From contig NZ_JANARS010000004.1 in assembly GCF_024199985.1 (NCBI RefSeq), positions 1 to 64,000 of the forward strand: a stretch of DNA of 64,000 bases, written 5' to 3'. The notes under the pieces were generated by a model. The model was given only the letters and a program-made list of their open reading frames with translations, ran no database searches and was not told the DNA's origin. This document shows, piece after piece, positions 1-10,099 of the stretch (position 1 is its first letter; every line of letters begins with the position of its first letter). A program made the position numbers and the translations under genes. Source of the stretch: Nocardioides pinisoli. GTDB lineage: Bacteria; Actinomycetota; Actinomycetes; Propionibacteriales; Nocardioidaceae.

Positions 1-138
1 GAGTACCGCTGCGAAGCCGACCGCGTCGCCGCCTACCCGACCTGGATCCATCACTACAATCACCACCGCGGCCACACCGCGCTCCAAGGCCTCTCACCGG
101 CCGACCGCGTGCCCAACCTCCGTAGGGACAACACCTAG
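1..138 (+). mobile_element. IS481-type transposase, C-terminal tail (cut by window edge)
   Basis: The window opens inside a reading frame whose last 45 residues include W-I-H-H-Y-N-H-H-R-G-H-T-A-L, followed by L-S-P-A-D-R-V and a TAG stop at 136-138. The H-Y-N-x-x-R-x-H-x-A-L signature closes the DDE integrase core of IS481/IS3-type transposases, where the sequence passes the catalytic Glu. The rest of the gene, including any DDE residues, lies left of the window, so I cannot say whether the element is intact. No right-end inverted repeat is obvious before the next gene, which starts only 9 bases after the stop. Confidence 0.8.
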
Positions 139-147
139 GCTGGCGCC

Positions 148-1236
148 ATGCTCACCTGGGACGAGCTGGCCGCCGCGTCGCTGGCCCGGCAGTTCCCCGA
201 CGACCCGGGCACGGTGGCGGAGCGGGTGCACGCCGTCGGCGACATGCAGACCCAGACCGCCCGGTCGGCGTTCATCGGCCTCGGCGCCCGCTTCCCCGGG
301 GTCACGCACGCCGAGGTCACCGCGGCCTACGACGCCGGCGAGATCGTGCGCGGGAGCACGATCCGCGGCACGGTCCACACGGCCACGCCCGAGGCCTACA
401 CCGTGCTCGCCGAGGCCACCCGCGTCGGCCAGCACCAGCGGTGGGCCCGCATGCTGGGCATCAGCGACGAGCAGCTCGCCGCCCTGTGGGACTCCGTCGA
501 GACCTACGCCCGGGACTGGCGCACGCCCGACGAGCTCCGCGACCACGTCGACGACTGGCTCGGCCGCCACGCGCCCGGCTCGCTCGACGCGGCCGCCGCC
601 GGCCCGGGCCGCTACCTCGGCTTCGCCCACGGCGCGCTGGTCCGCCGGCCGGCCTCGGGCGACCGCTGGGAGGGACAGGGCAAGCCGGTCTACGGCACGT
701 TCGACCGCACCGGACCGGCCGCGCTCGCCGACGTCGTACACCACCACCTCCGCGCGCACGGCCCCTCCTCGCGGCAGGACGTCGCGTGGTGGGCCGGGGT
801 CCCGCTCAAGGCCGTCGAGGAGGGGCTGGCCGGGCTCGACGTCGTCGAGCAGGAGGGACCCGACGGGAGGACGTACGTCGACCTGCCGGACGCCCCGCCG
901 CCGCGCGAGCTGCCGGGGGTGCGCCTGCTCCCGGAGTTCGACGCCCTGCTGTGCGGCTACGACTCCCGGGCCCGCGACCGGTTCGTGACGCCCGACCACC
1001 ACCGGCGGCTGTGGAACGAGTCCAACGGGATGCTGCTCCCGCCGCTGCTCGTGGACGGCCGGATCACCGGCTTCTGGCGCGCCGCCGGCACCGCGAGGCG
1101 CCGCCCGCTCGAGGTGACGTGGTTCGCCCGGACGAGGCGACCGCGCCGGGGAGAGCTCGACGCGCCCGTGGCCGCCCTCGAGGCGGCGCTCGGGATCACC
1201 GTCACCGAGGTGACGCTCAGCCGCGAGGCGACCTGA
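148..1236 (+). CDS. winged-helix DNA-binding protein, AlkZ/YcaQ-like DNA glycosylase family
   Basis: This 362-residue protein matches the HTH_42 winged-helix family that includes the AlkZ/YcaQ DNA glycosylases, which unhook bulky or crosslinked bases. The N-terminal half carries Q34-T-Q36, the position of the Q-x-Q catalytic motif, and R73-G-T-V-H77, a conserved family motif. The C-terminal part (about 275-320, L-L-P-E-F-D then G-Y-D-S-R) is also typical. The middle residue of Q-x-Q is Thr, whereas aliphatic residues are usual, so activity is inferred. A TAGGCT -10 at 136-141 ends 6 nt before the ATG, so the mRNA is probably leaderless. It follows an IS481 tail directly. The nearest alternative is a non-enzymatic winged-helix paralogue. 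Confidence 0.8.
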   Translation: MLTWDELAAASLARQFPDDPGTVAERVHAVGDMQTQTARSAFIGLGARFPGVTHAEVTAAYDAGEIVRGSTIRGTVHTATPEAYTVLAEATRVGQHQRWARMLGISDEQLAALWDSVETYARDWRTPDELRDHVDDWLGRHAPGSLDAAAAGPGRYLGFAHGALVRRPASGDRWEGQGKPVYGTFDRTGPAALADVVHHHLRAHGPSSRQDVAWWAGVPLKAVEEGLAGLDVVEQEGPDGRTYVDLPDAPPPRELPGVRLLPEFDALLCGYDSRARDRFVTPDHHRRLWNESNGMLLPPLLVDGRITGFWRAAGTARRRPLEVTWFARTRRPRRGELDAPVAALEAALGITVTEVTLSREAT

Positions 1237-2065
1237 CCGGCTGGTCCCCGAGGTAGTCCCCCGGCGTCATGCCGGTGACGGAGCGGAAGTCGTGGGTGAA
1301 GTGGGCCTGGTCGGCGTAGCCGAGGTCAGCGGCCACCTGCGCCAGGGTGCCGCGCCCGGCCTTGAGCGCCTCGACCGCGTCGTGCAGCCGGCGGCGCTGG
1401 ATGAGCCACTTGGGGCTCAACCCGATGCGCTGCTCCACCAGCCGCTGCAGGCTGCGCTCGGACAGGCCGGCCTCGCGCGCCACCTCGTCGACCCGGGTGA
1501 CCTCCGGGTGGTCGGCCAGCCAGGACACGAGGTGGTTGACCAGGAGCCCGGACGCGTCGACGGGCAGGTGGGTCGCCAGCCACGACTCGAGGTGCGCGAT
1601 CGCGGCGAGGTGGGCGGCGGGGTCGTGCGGGTCGCGGTGCATCGCTGCGCGCACGTCGTCGACGAGGGTCGCATCGAGCAGCAGGTCGGCCAGCTCGACC
1701 CAGGTGTCGGTCACCTCCGCCACCGACCGTCCCAGCAGCAGCCGGCCGGCCGCGGGGCTGAGCATCGTGCCGACCGCCCAGCCGTCCCCCTCGAGCGTCA
1801 CGCTCGACCGTCCGCGGCTGACCCCGTGGAAGCGGGCGTAGGTGTTGCTGACGACCACCAGGCACACGGGGTGCTGGAGGGTGCTCTGCGTCGACGGCTC
1901 GGTGAGCGACCACACGGGGATCCAGTAGCGGTCGACCAGGTCGACGAGGTGCTCGCTCGGCGCGTAGCGGTGGATCGGTGGCGAGGGTCGGCTCACGCCT
2001 GTCAGGTGGGCCCGGTCGATCGGGTCCACCGGCCGCGGGCCGCCTCTCCCCGTCGGGCTGGACAT
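1217..2065 (-). CDS. AraC family transcriptional regulator
   Basis: This 282-residue protein has an N-terminal sensor region (about 15-180, of the AraC-associated DUF6597 kind) and a C-terminal double HTH (about 190-275). The second helix pair contains A-A-D-L-G-Y-A-D-Q-A-H-F-T-H-D-F, the standard AraC signature, followed by G-M-T-P-G-D-Y. The reading frame is open far upstream, but the ATG at 2065 sits 7 nt after a GATAAT -10 and gives the usual family length. It is divergent from the maleylpyruvate isomerase-like gene starting at 2117, with 51 bp between the starts. Regulation of that neighbour is a reasonable guess. The gene overlaps the end of the upstream winged-helix gene by 20 bp. Confidence 0.88.
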   Translation of the reverse strand: MSSPTGRGGPRPVDPIDRAHLTGVSRPSPPIHRYAPSEHLVDLVDRYWIPVWSLTEPSTQSTLQHPVCLVVVSNTYARFHGVSRGRSSVTLEGDGWAVGTMLSPAAGRLLLGRSVAEVTDTWVELADLLLDATLVDDVRAAMHRDPHDPAAHLAAIAHLESWLATHLPVDASGLLVNHLVSWLADHPEVTRVDEVAREAGLSERSLQRLVEQRIGLSPKWLIQRRRLHDAVEALKAGRGTLAQVAADLGYADQAHFTHDFRSVTGMTPGDYLGDQPVRSPRG

Positions 2066-2072
2066 GTGTCGG

Positions 2073-2078
2073 ATTATC
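2073..2078 (-). promoter_or_regulatory. -10 element of the AraC-family gene
   Basis: On the minus strand the hexamer reads GATAAT and ends 7 nt before the ATG at 2065. This fits a leaderless actinobacterial start and supports the shorter start codon over the longer open frame. Confidence 0.5.
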
Positions 2079-2116
2079 ACAAGCACCACCGACAGCCGTC
2101 CTGCCAACCTCGTGAC

Positions 2117-2704
2117 ATGACACAGACGCAGACACTCACCACCGACGACCACCTCGCCCTCTTCGCCCAGCGCGCCGACCGTTTCAGCCGGGTGGTGGAT
2201 GCCGTCGACGGGTCGTGGGACGTCCCGACACCGTGCGAGGGCTGGAGCGCCCGCGACGTGGTCGGCCACGTGATCGAGAGCCAGCGCGACTTCCTCGACC
2301 GGCAGGGTCTCGACACCGGTCCGCAGCCCGACCTCACCGACCCGGCTGCCGCGTGGCGGGCACAGCGGGCCCACGTGACGACGGTGCTCGCGGCAGACGG
2401 CGTGGCCGCCCGGGAGTACGACGGCTTCTTCGGGCCGACCACGATCGCCGCCACCATCGCCGACTTCTACGGCTGGGACCTCGTGGTGCACGGCTCGGAC
2501 GTCGCGCGCGCGACCGGGCAGGCGTGGTCGGTCAGCGAGGCGGAGGCCGCCGACCTCCACGCCACGGCGGACGGGTGGGGCCCCGCCCTCTACTCCGAGG
2601 GCGTGTGCGCCGCGGCCGTCGAGGTCGGGCCGGAGGCCTCGGTGACCGACCGGCTGCTCGCCCGGCTCGGCCGCGACCCGCGCTGGGAGCCGCCGGTCAG
2701 CTGA
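2117..2704 (+). CDS. TIGR03086-type / maleylpyruvate isomerase N-terminal (DinB-fold) protein
   Basis: The 195-residue protein belongs to the actinobacterial TIGR03086 group of mycothiol-dependent maleylpyruvate isomerase-like proteins with a four-helix DinB fold. Visible signatures are T-P-C-E-G-W-S-A-R-D-V-V-G-H-V near residue 35-50, which carries the first metal-binding His, and D-F-Y-G-W-D-L-V-V-H-G-S-D-V near 115-130, which carries the later His. Such proteins bind a divalent metal and are thought to use mycothiol, but the substrate here is unknown. The gene is divergent from the AraC regulator, which may control it. It overlaps the convergent HutD-like gene by 8 bp. Confidence 0.8.
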   Translation: MTQTQTLTTDDHLALFAQRADRFSRVVDAVDGSWDVPTPCEGWSARDVVGHVIESQRDFLDRQGLDTGPQPDLTDPAAAWRAQRAHVTTVLAADGVAAREYDGFFGPTTIAATIADFYGWDLVVHGSDVARATGQAWSVSEAEAADLHATADGWGPALYSEGVCAAAVEVGPEASVTDRLLARLGRDPRWEPPVS

Positions 2705-3193
2705 CGCGCTCGAGCGTGACGACCGCGACGGTGCACCTGCCGGCGACCTCGCCGGGCCCCAGCACCAGGCAGCGTGCGTCGGCTCCCGTCAGCACGTAGG
2801 CCGCCTGGTCGGCCGCGACGGGGAGCGTCGAGGACCGCCCCAGCTCGAGCACGGTGACGTAGGGCTGGACGAGTTCCGGGTCGACGACCACGTCGAGCAC
2901 TCTCACCGCTCCCTCCGGCACCGACACGACCGTGGTGGCGTCGCCGGGCAGGGCGAAGGGGCGCTGCGGCTCGACGACGTGCGCCTCGCCGTCGACCTCC
3001 AGGTCGAGGACCGGGCCGTCGACGACGGTCAGCAGGTGCCGGAGCCCGGCGGACGTCGCGAACGGGCCGTCGCGCTCGACGTCGACGAGGCTGATCCGCC
3101 AGGACTCGTCGTCGGCGGACGCCAGCTCCCGCGTCGTACCACCGCCGTCGGTCCGGGCCTGCGGCCTGACCTCGTCGGCGCGGACGACACGGC

Positions 3194-3197
<4 letters not shown>
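2697..3197 (-). CDS. HutD/Ves family protein
   Basis: This 166-residue cupin-fold protein resembles HutD/Ves. The pattern G-G-G-T-T-R-E-L near residue 18 and [14 protein letters not shown] near 32-46, followed by L-T-V-V-D-G, is characteristic. HutD is linked to histidine utilisation and Ves to cold response in other bacteria, but no hut genes are present here, so the role is open. The GTG start overlaps the lepA stop in a 4-nt GTGA, which points to co-transcription with and translational coupling to lepA. Confidence 0.82.
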
Positions 3198-5107
<1,910 letters not shown>

Positions 5108-5176
5108 TCTTCCACGCGTGCTCTGCCCTGCCGAACCGACGGCGCGGCCGCAAGGGATGGGGGCTAGCGTGCACCG

Positions 5177-6103
5177 GTGACCTCTCGGACCGGCACGACC
5201 CTCCCCCTGGTCCCGGCAGCGGCCTTCGTGCTCGTGTGGTCGTCGGGCTACATCTCGGGGCCGGCGGCGGTGCACGCCGCGGCTCCCTTCTCGGTGCTCG
5301 CGTGGCGGTTCGTCCTCGCGGCGCTCCTCGCCGCCGCTCTCGCCCTGGTGCTGCGGCGGCCGACCCGGATGGACCGGCGCACCCTGGGCCGGGTCGCGGT
5401 CGTCGGCTTCGTGATGAACGCCGTCCAGTTCGGCCTGATGTACGTCGCCTTCGACCTCGGGCTCGGGGCGACGCTGGCCTCGCTCCTCCATGCCCTGAGC
5501 CCGGTCCTGACCGCCCTCCTGGCGGCCGCCGTGCTGGGCGAGCGGGTCTCGACGCTCCAGGTCGCCGGCTTCGCCGCCGGCGTCGTCGGGGTGCTCCTCG
5601 TGCTGGGCGCGGACCTGGGCCACGCCGGCGGTCCGGTCGCGGTGCTCGTCGGGTGCCTCAGCATGCTCACGCTGAGCCTGGGCACCCTCGGCCAACGCTG
5701 GATCGGCGCGCAGCCCGACCTGCTGTGGTCGGCGGCGGTCCAGTTCGCCGTGTCCGCTCCCCCGCTGCTGGTGCTCGGGTGGACCACCGAGGGGGTCTGG
5801 CCGGTCACGGACACCCGGCAGGCGGTCGTCTCCGTGCTGTTCCTGGCCGTCGTGAACTCGATCGTCGGCCTGATGCTGCTGGCCCTGCTGGTGCTGCGCG
5901 GCGGGTCGGGCGCGGCGGCCAGCCTCTTCTTCCTCAGTCCACCGGTCACGGCCGTGCTGGCCTGGCTCGTGCTCGACGAGACGCTGTCGCCGCCCCAGCT
6001 CGTCGGCCTGGTGGTCGCGGTGGTCGGGGTGGGCGCGGCCACCCGCACGCGGCGTACGCCGGTGCCGGCGCCGGGCCCTCAGGACCCGGTCGGCACCCAG
6101 TAG
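5177..6103 (+). CDS. EamA/DMT family transporter
   Basis: The 308-residue protein is a drug/metabolite transporter superfamily permease with about ten hydrophobic segments arranged as two EamA repeats. The opening [13 protein letters not shown] is the typical first helix, and the second repeat ends with G-x-x-L-V-L-x-E. Such proteins export metabolites or amino acids across the cytoplasmic membrane; the substrate cannot be told from sequence. The GTG start at 5177 is 6 nt after a TAGCGT -10, so the transcript should be leaderless. The 3' end overlaps the convergent acetyltransferase by 25 bp. Confidence 0.9.
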   Translation: MTSRTGTTLPLVPAAAFVLVWSSGYISGPAAVHAAAPFSVLAWRFVLAALLAAALALVLRRPTRMDRRTLGRVAVVGFVMNAVQFGLMYVAFDLGLGATLASLLHALSPVLTALLAAAVLGERVSTLQVAGFAAGVVGVLLVLGADLGHAGGPVAVLVGCLSMLTLSLGTLGQRWIGAQPDLLWSAAVQFAVSAPPLLVLGWTTEGVWPVTDTRQAVVSVLFLAVVNSIVGLMLLALLVLRGGSGAAASLFFLSPPVTAVLAWLVLDETLSPPQLVGLVVAVVGVGAATRTRRTPVPAPGPQDPVGTQ

Positions 6104-6609
6104 CGACGCTTGACCCCGCGCACGTCCTCCAGCACCCCGCCCGCGGCCTCGATGACGCGCACGGAGCCGACGTTGTCGGTGTCGCAGGTGACCAGCGCCG
6201 GGTCGATCCCGAGACCGTGGGCCCACGGCAGCGCGTGCTGCAGCATCGCGGTCGCGTGCCCCTCGCGCCGGCGCGACGGGCGGACGTCGTAGCCGATGTG
6301 CCCGCCCACGTCGAGGAGGAAGTCGTTGAGCCGGTGCCGGATCGCGATCCGACCCAGGTAGGCGTCGCCCTCGACCCACCACAGCGTCGTGCACGGCACG
6401 TGGAAGTCCGGTCGCGGGCTGTCCTCGTCGGCGTCGGCCCGGACCGCCTCCACGAAGGCGGCGAAGGCGTCCTCGTCCTTCCAGCCCGGGGCGTGGCCAT
6501 CGATCCACGCAGCAGTCTGGCTGAGCTCGACGCCCTCGGCGACGAACTCGTCCATCGCCTCGAGGAACGACGTGCGCACGGACGGGGTCGGGAGGACGAG
6601 CGCAGGCAT
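6079..6609 (-). CDS. GNAT family N-acetyltransferase
   Basis: This 176-residue protein has the GNAT fold. The acetyl-CoA pyrophosphate-binding segment is visible as [19 protein letters not shown] near residues 107-125, followed by the [14 protein letters not shown] beta5-alpha4 region. It resembles YhhY/RimJ-like predicted acetyltransferases; the acceptor is unknown. It ends inside the 3' end of the EamA gene on the opposite strand. Confidence 0.85.
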   Translation of the reverse strand: MPALVLPTPSVRTSFLEAMDEFVAEGVELSQTAAWIDGHAPGWKDEDAFAAFVEAVRADADEDSPRPDFHVPCTTLWWVEGDAYLGRIAIRHRLNDFLLDVGGHIGYDVRPSRRREGHATAMLQHALPWAHGLGIDPALVTCDTDNVGSVRVIEAAGGVLEDVRGVKRRYWVPTGS

Positions 6610-6693
6610 GGGACCAGTCTGGCGGCAGCCCCCGCGCCCCCGTCCACCGGATATCCGGTCGTGGCGCGAGCGGGCGTGGGGAAGGATGCCGCC

Positions 6694-7656
6694 ATGGCCC
6701 GCACCCCGTCGATCGCCCCCTACCCCGTGCCGCACGACAACACCGCGCGCCGACTGGAGTGGCCGTTCCTGCCACCGAACCTGCGGTCCTACATCGAGCG
6801 CAAGTGCGGTTCGCCCGTCGCGACGGCGATCTCCCAGACGAGCGGGTTCACCCCCGGCTTCGCGTCGGTGCTGGTGTGCGAGGACGGCTCGCACCACTTC
6901 GTGAAGGCGGCCTCGACCAAGGCCCAGCGGGTGTTCGCCGACTCCTACCGCGAGGAGGCCCGCAAGCTCGCCGCCCTGCCGCCCGACGTCCCGGCCCCCA
7001 GGCTGCTGTGGCACCTCGACGACGACTGGGTCGTGCTCGGCATCGAGCACGTCGCCGCCCGGCCCCCGCACCGGCCGTGGGGCGCCGACGACCTCGACGC
7101 CGTCCTGGACGCGCTCGAGCAGGTGGCCGACGCGCTCACCCCGCCGCCGGCCGGGCTCGACCTCGACACTGCGGAGGCCGACTTCGCGCCGCTGCTGGAG
7201 GGCTGGACCTCGCTCCGCGAGAGCCGTGCCGACCTCGACCCGGCCCACCTGGCGGAGGCCGAGGCGCTGGCCCGCCGCTACGCCGAGGTCGTCGGCGGCG
7301 ACACGCTCGTGCACACCGACGTGCGCTCCGACAACGTCCTCATCGACGCCGACGGACGGGCGCTGGTCTGCGACTGGAACTGGCCCGTGCGCGGTGCCGC
7401 CTGGTTCGACTCCTTCGCCGCGCTGATCGGACCGCGCGGCGAGGGCATCGACGTCGACGCGGTCATCGCCGGGCGCCGGCTGCTGCGCGACGTCGACCCG
7501 GAGGCCTTCGACATCAACCTCGCGCTCTACGTCGGCTACTTCTTCACCCAGTGCGAGCTGCCGGTGCCGCCGACCTCGCCGCACATCCGCGACCACCAGC
7601 GCTGGCAGGGCGAGGTGTGCTGGGACTGGCTCGCCGAGCGGCGGGGCTGGTCGTGA
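6694..7656 (+). CDS. aminoglycoside phosphotransferase-fold (APH) kinase, first of a pair
   Basis: This 320-residue protein has the APH/choline-kinase fold. The likely ATP-binding Lys is K71 (F-V-K-A-A). The catalytic loop is H207-T-D209-V-R-S-D-N214, and the metal-binding Asp is D227 in C-D-W-N-W. Members phosphorylate small hydroxylated molecules; nothing here specifies an aminoglycoside, so resistance should not be assumed. It overlaps the next, similar gene by a GTGA, so the two are probably translated together. Confidence 0.82.
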   Translation: MARTPSIAPYPVPHDNTARRLEWPFLPPNLRSYIERKCGSPVATAISQTSGFTPGFASVLVCEDGSHHFVKAASTKAQRVFADSYREEARKLAALPPDVPAPRLLWHLDDDWVVLGIEHVAARPPHRPWGADDLDAVLDALEQVADALTPPPAGLDLDTAEADFAPLLEGWTSLRESRADLDPAHLAEAEALARRYAEVVGGDTLVHTDVRSDNVLIDADGRALVCDWNWPVRGAAWFDSFAALIGPRGEGIDVDAVIAGRRLLRDVDPEAFDINLALYVGYFFTQCELPVPPTSPHIRDHQRWQGEVCWDWLAERRGWS

Positions 7657-8597
7657 CAGCGCCGCGCGCGGTCGGCGTACGTCTCACCTACGACGCCGTC
7701 CCCGCCGCGGTCCGCACCTGGGTCGACGAGCAGCTCGGCTCCCCCGTCGTCGGCACGGCCGAGCAGGTCGGCGGGATGTCGCCGGGGTGCGCGACACGGG
7801 TGACGTGCGCCGACGGCACCCGCGCCTTCGTCAAGGCGGTCGGCGCCGAGCTCAACCCCGACACACCTGACCTGTTCCGCCGCGAGATCGGCGTGCTCCG
7901 CCACATCGGCGAGCACGAGCTCTGGGCTCGGCTGCTGGCGTCGTACGACGACGGGGCGTGGGTCGCGCTGCTGATCGAGGACGTGGAGGGGCGCCACCCC
8001 GACTTCACCGACCCCGCCGAGCTCGACGCCGTGCTCAGCGGCGTCGACCGGCTCGCCGACGTGCTGCAGCACCGCGACGTGCCGCCGTCGGTCGACCTGG
8101 TCGACGTGGCGGCCGTCCTCGGCAAGTGGGCCGACTCCCTGTCCTCCCTCGCCGAGGCACCCGACGCCACGCCGGTGCCCCGCTGGCTGCGCTCGGACCC
8201 CGACGACTGGGCGGGGGTGCTGCGCCGGCAGGCCGGCCTCCCGATGCCCCACGTCGCCCACTGGGACGTCCGCGTCGACAACCTCCTGCGGCGCCCGAGT
8301 GGCGAGGTGGTCTTCCTCGACTGGGGAGCCGCGGCGCGGGGCCCGGCGTGGGGTGACCCGCTGCTGGCCCGCCTCGAGCGGGTCGACGACCCGTGGTTCG
8401 ACGCGTCCGCGGCATCGTGCCCCGCGCTCGCGGAGGCGGGCGAGCAGGTCGTCACCGCCGTCCTCGCCGGCCTCGGCGCGCACCTCGCGGTGCGCTCGGT
8501 GGTCGCGGTCGACGTCAACCTGCCGACGCTCAACGATTTCCGTATCCGCGAGTCGCGGAGGATGCTGGAGGCTGTCGCCCGACGCAGCGGGCGATGA
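7653..8597 (+). CDS. aminoglycoside phosphotransferase-fold (APH) kinase, second of a pair
   Basis: The 314-residue product aligns by eye with its upstream neighbour: S-P-V-V-G-T-A-E-Q-V-G-G-M-S-P-G-C-A-T here, against [19 protein letters not shown] there. K61 (F-V-K-A-V) is the likely ATP ligand, H203-W-D205-V-R-V-D-N210 the catalytic loop, and D223 in L-D-W-G the metal ligand. The pair looks like a tandem duplication with strong divergence. The GTG start lies inside the previous stop codon (GTGA). Substrate unknown. Confidence 0.8.
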   Translation: MTAPRAVGVRLTYDAVPAAVRTWVDEQLGSPVVGTAEQVGGMSPGCATRVTCADGTRAFVKAVGAELNPDTPDLFRREIGVLRHIGEHELWARLLASYDDGAWVALLIEDVEGRHPDFTDPAELDAVLSGVDRLADVLQHRDVPPSVDLVDVAAVLGKWADSLSSLAEAPDATPVPRWLRSDPDDWAGVLRRQAGLPMPHVAHWDVRVDNLLRRPSGEVVFLDWGAAARGPAWGDPLLARLERVDDPWFDASAASCPALAEAGEQVVTAVLAGLGAHLAVRSVVAVDVNLPTLNDFRIRESRRMLEAVARRSGR

Positions 8598-8622
8598 CCC
8601 GTTCCCCGAGCGCTCAGGCGAT

Positions 8623-8652
8623 TTGGGCGCCCACGCGGCGTGACGGTAGTGT
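8623..8652 (+). promoter_or_regulatory. candidate promoter of rpsT
   Basis: TTGGGC (8623-8628) and TAGTGT (8647-8652) are separated by 18 bp and sit about 125 bp upstream of rpsT. This would give a 5' leader of roughly 120 nt. Long leaders are common for ribosomal-protein genes under feedback control, but I see no recognisable S20-binding structure. Confidence 0.4.
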
Positions 8653-8777
8653 TTCTCCCTGCATGTCCGGCGCCCGACCCTCTCCGTCTTGATGGCAGGG
8701 GTTGCCTGGCAGCCGACAAGCACGAGACTTTCCCATTCCGGTCAAGCCCTGACGGTCGAGCACTCAAGGATCCACAC

Positions 8778-9038
8778 GTGGCGAACATCAAGTCCCAGAT
8801 CAAGCGCAACAAGCAGAACGAGAAGGCGCGCCAGCGCAACCAGGCCGTCAAGTCGCGCCTGAAGACCGCTGTGCGCAAGTTCCGCGAGCTGTCCGAGGCC
8901 GGCGACAAGGACGCTGCTGCGGCCGCCGGTCGCGACGCGATGAAGGCTCTCGACAAGGCCGCCTCGAAGGGCGTCATCCACGCCAACCAGGCTGCCAACC
9001 GCAAGTCGTCGATCGCCAAGAAGACCGCCTCGCTCTGA
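8778..9038 (+). CDS. rpsT: 30S ribosomal protein S20
   Basis: This 86-residue, Lys/Arg/Ala-rich protein starts [11 protein letters not shown] and contains [10 protein letters not shown] and the C-terminal H-x-N-x-A-A-x-R-K-S, all hallmarks of S20, which binds 16S rRNA early in small-subunit assembly. The GTG at 8778 is set by CAAGGA at 8765-8770, 7 nt upstream. The frame is open to 8640, but the extra residues are not S20-like. The gene is convergent with holA, and a perfect hairpin separates them. Confidence 0.97.
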   Translation: MANIKSQIKRNKQNEKARQRNQAVKSRLKTAVRKFRELSEAGDKDAAAAAGRDAMKALDKAASKGVIHANQAANRKSSIAKKTASL

Positions 9039-9055
9039 CGCGCACCTTCACCTCC

Positions 9056-9080
9056 GACACCCGCCCTCGTGGCGGGTGTC
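9056..9080. terminator. hairpin terminator between rpsT and holA
   Basis: GACACCCGCC (9056-9065) pairs perfectly with GGCGGGTGTC (9071-9080) around a 5-nt loop. The hairpin lies 17 nt after the rpsT stop and 19 nt before the holA stop, so it can serve both strands. The T-run is weak (GTGCATTTC). Confidence 0.75.
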
Positions 9081-9099
9081 GTGCATTTCAGGGGCCCCG

Positions 9100-10086
9100 T
9101 CAGCGCCCGTCGCGCAGGCCCGCGACGGTCAGCACGAGCCGCTCGAGCGTGTAGGACGCGTCGTGGGCCTGGCCCTTGATGTCGGCGTCGGCGTGGGCGA
9201 CCGCGCGGACCGCGGCGGCGATGCCCTCCGAGCTCCACGAGCGTGACTGGTCGCGCACGGTGCGGACCTTCCAGGGAGGTACGCCGAGGTCGCGGGCGAG
9301 GTCGGCGTCGCGGGCGCCGCGCGGGGCGCCGAGGTAGCGGCCAAGGCTGCGCGCGGACGCCGCCATCGCGGAGGTGACCAGCACCGGGGAGGTGCCCGAG
9401 TCGAGCGCCCAGCGCAGCTCCTCGAGGGCCGCGGCGCGCCGGCCGGCGAACGCCGCGTCCGCGACGGTGAACGACTTGGCCTCCGCGCGGCCGCCGAAGT
9501 AGCGCTGGACCTTCTCGACGGTGAGCGGCTCGCCGTGGAAGTCGTTGGTGAGCTGGTCGGCCGCGGCGGCCAGCGAGCGGAGGTCGGTGCCGACCGCCTG
9601 CACGAGGAACGCGGCCGCCTCGGCGTCGATCCGTGCTCCGTGCGAGGCGACCTCGGAGGTCACGAAGCCGGTCATCTCGCTCGGCCTGACCTCCTCCGAC
9701 TTCACCTCGGTCACCGCCGACAGCTTGCGCAACTTGGTGAGCACGCCGCTGCCCTTCTGCCCGCCCGAGTGGACGAGCACGAGCGCCACGTCGTCGGCGG
9801 GCGCCGCGCAGTAGGCGAGCAGGCCGTCGACGGACTCGTCGGGCAGGTCCTCGAGCCCGCGGACGACGACGCACCGGATCGAGGAGAAGAGCGACGGCGC
9901 CGACATCTCGCCGAGGGACGCCAGGGTCAGCTCGGAGGCCATCGACTCGGCCAGCTCGGCCTCGGGGTCATGGGCCCGCACGGCGTCGCGCACCGAGGCG
10001 ACGGTGCGCGCGGAGAGGTATTCCTCCTTGCCCGTCACCAGGACGACGTGGCCGAGGACCTGCGCGGCGGAGGGAGTGCGAGCCAT
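9100..10086 (-). CDS. holA: DNA polymerase III subunit delta
   Basis: HolA is the clamp-loader subunit that opens the beta sliding clamp. The 328-residue product shows the family layout: N-terminal L-V-T-G-K-E-E-Y-L near residue 15, then a AAA+-like fold without Walker ATPase motifs. The middle helical segment is G-T-D-L-R-S-L-A-A-A-A-D-Q-L, and the C-terminal collar domain contains H-A-D-A-D-I-K-G-Q. The start ATG at 10086 gives the expected length. It sits downstream of comEC on the same strand, a common holA neighbourhood. Confidence 0.93.
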   Translation of the reverse strand: MARTPSAAQVLGHVVLVTGKEEYLSARTVASVRDAVRAHDPEAELAESMASELTLASLGEMSAPSLFSSIRCVVVRGLEDLPDESVDGLLAYCAAPADDVALVLVHSGGQKGSGVLTKLRKLSAVTEVKSEEVRPSEMTGFVTSEVASHGARIDAEAAAFLVQAVGTDLRSLAAAADQLTNDFHGEPLTVEKVQRYFGGRAEAKSFTVADAAFAGRRAAALEELRWALDSGTSPVLVTSAMAASARSLGRYLGAPRGARDADLARDLGVPPWKVRTVRDQSRSWSSEGIAAAVRAVAHADADIKGQAHDASYTLERLVLTVAGLRDGR

Positions 10087-10099
10087 GGTGGGGCCAACA

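Noticed and set aside
6694..8597. Aminoglycoside resistance genes.
   Set aside because: Only the general kinase fold is supported. Tandem chromosomal APH-fold genes in actinobacteria usually act on unknown metabolites.
8640..8777. An N-terminal extension of rpsT starting at 8640.
   Set aside because: The extra residues are not S20-like. CAAGGA and the V-A-N-I-K start define the gene at 8778.
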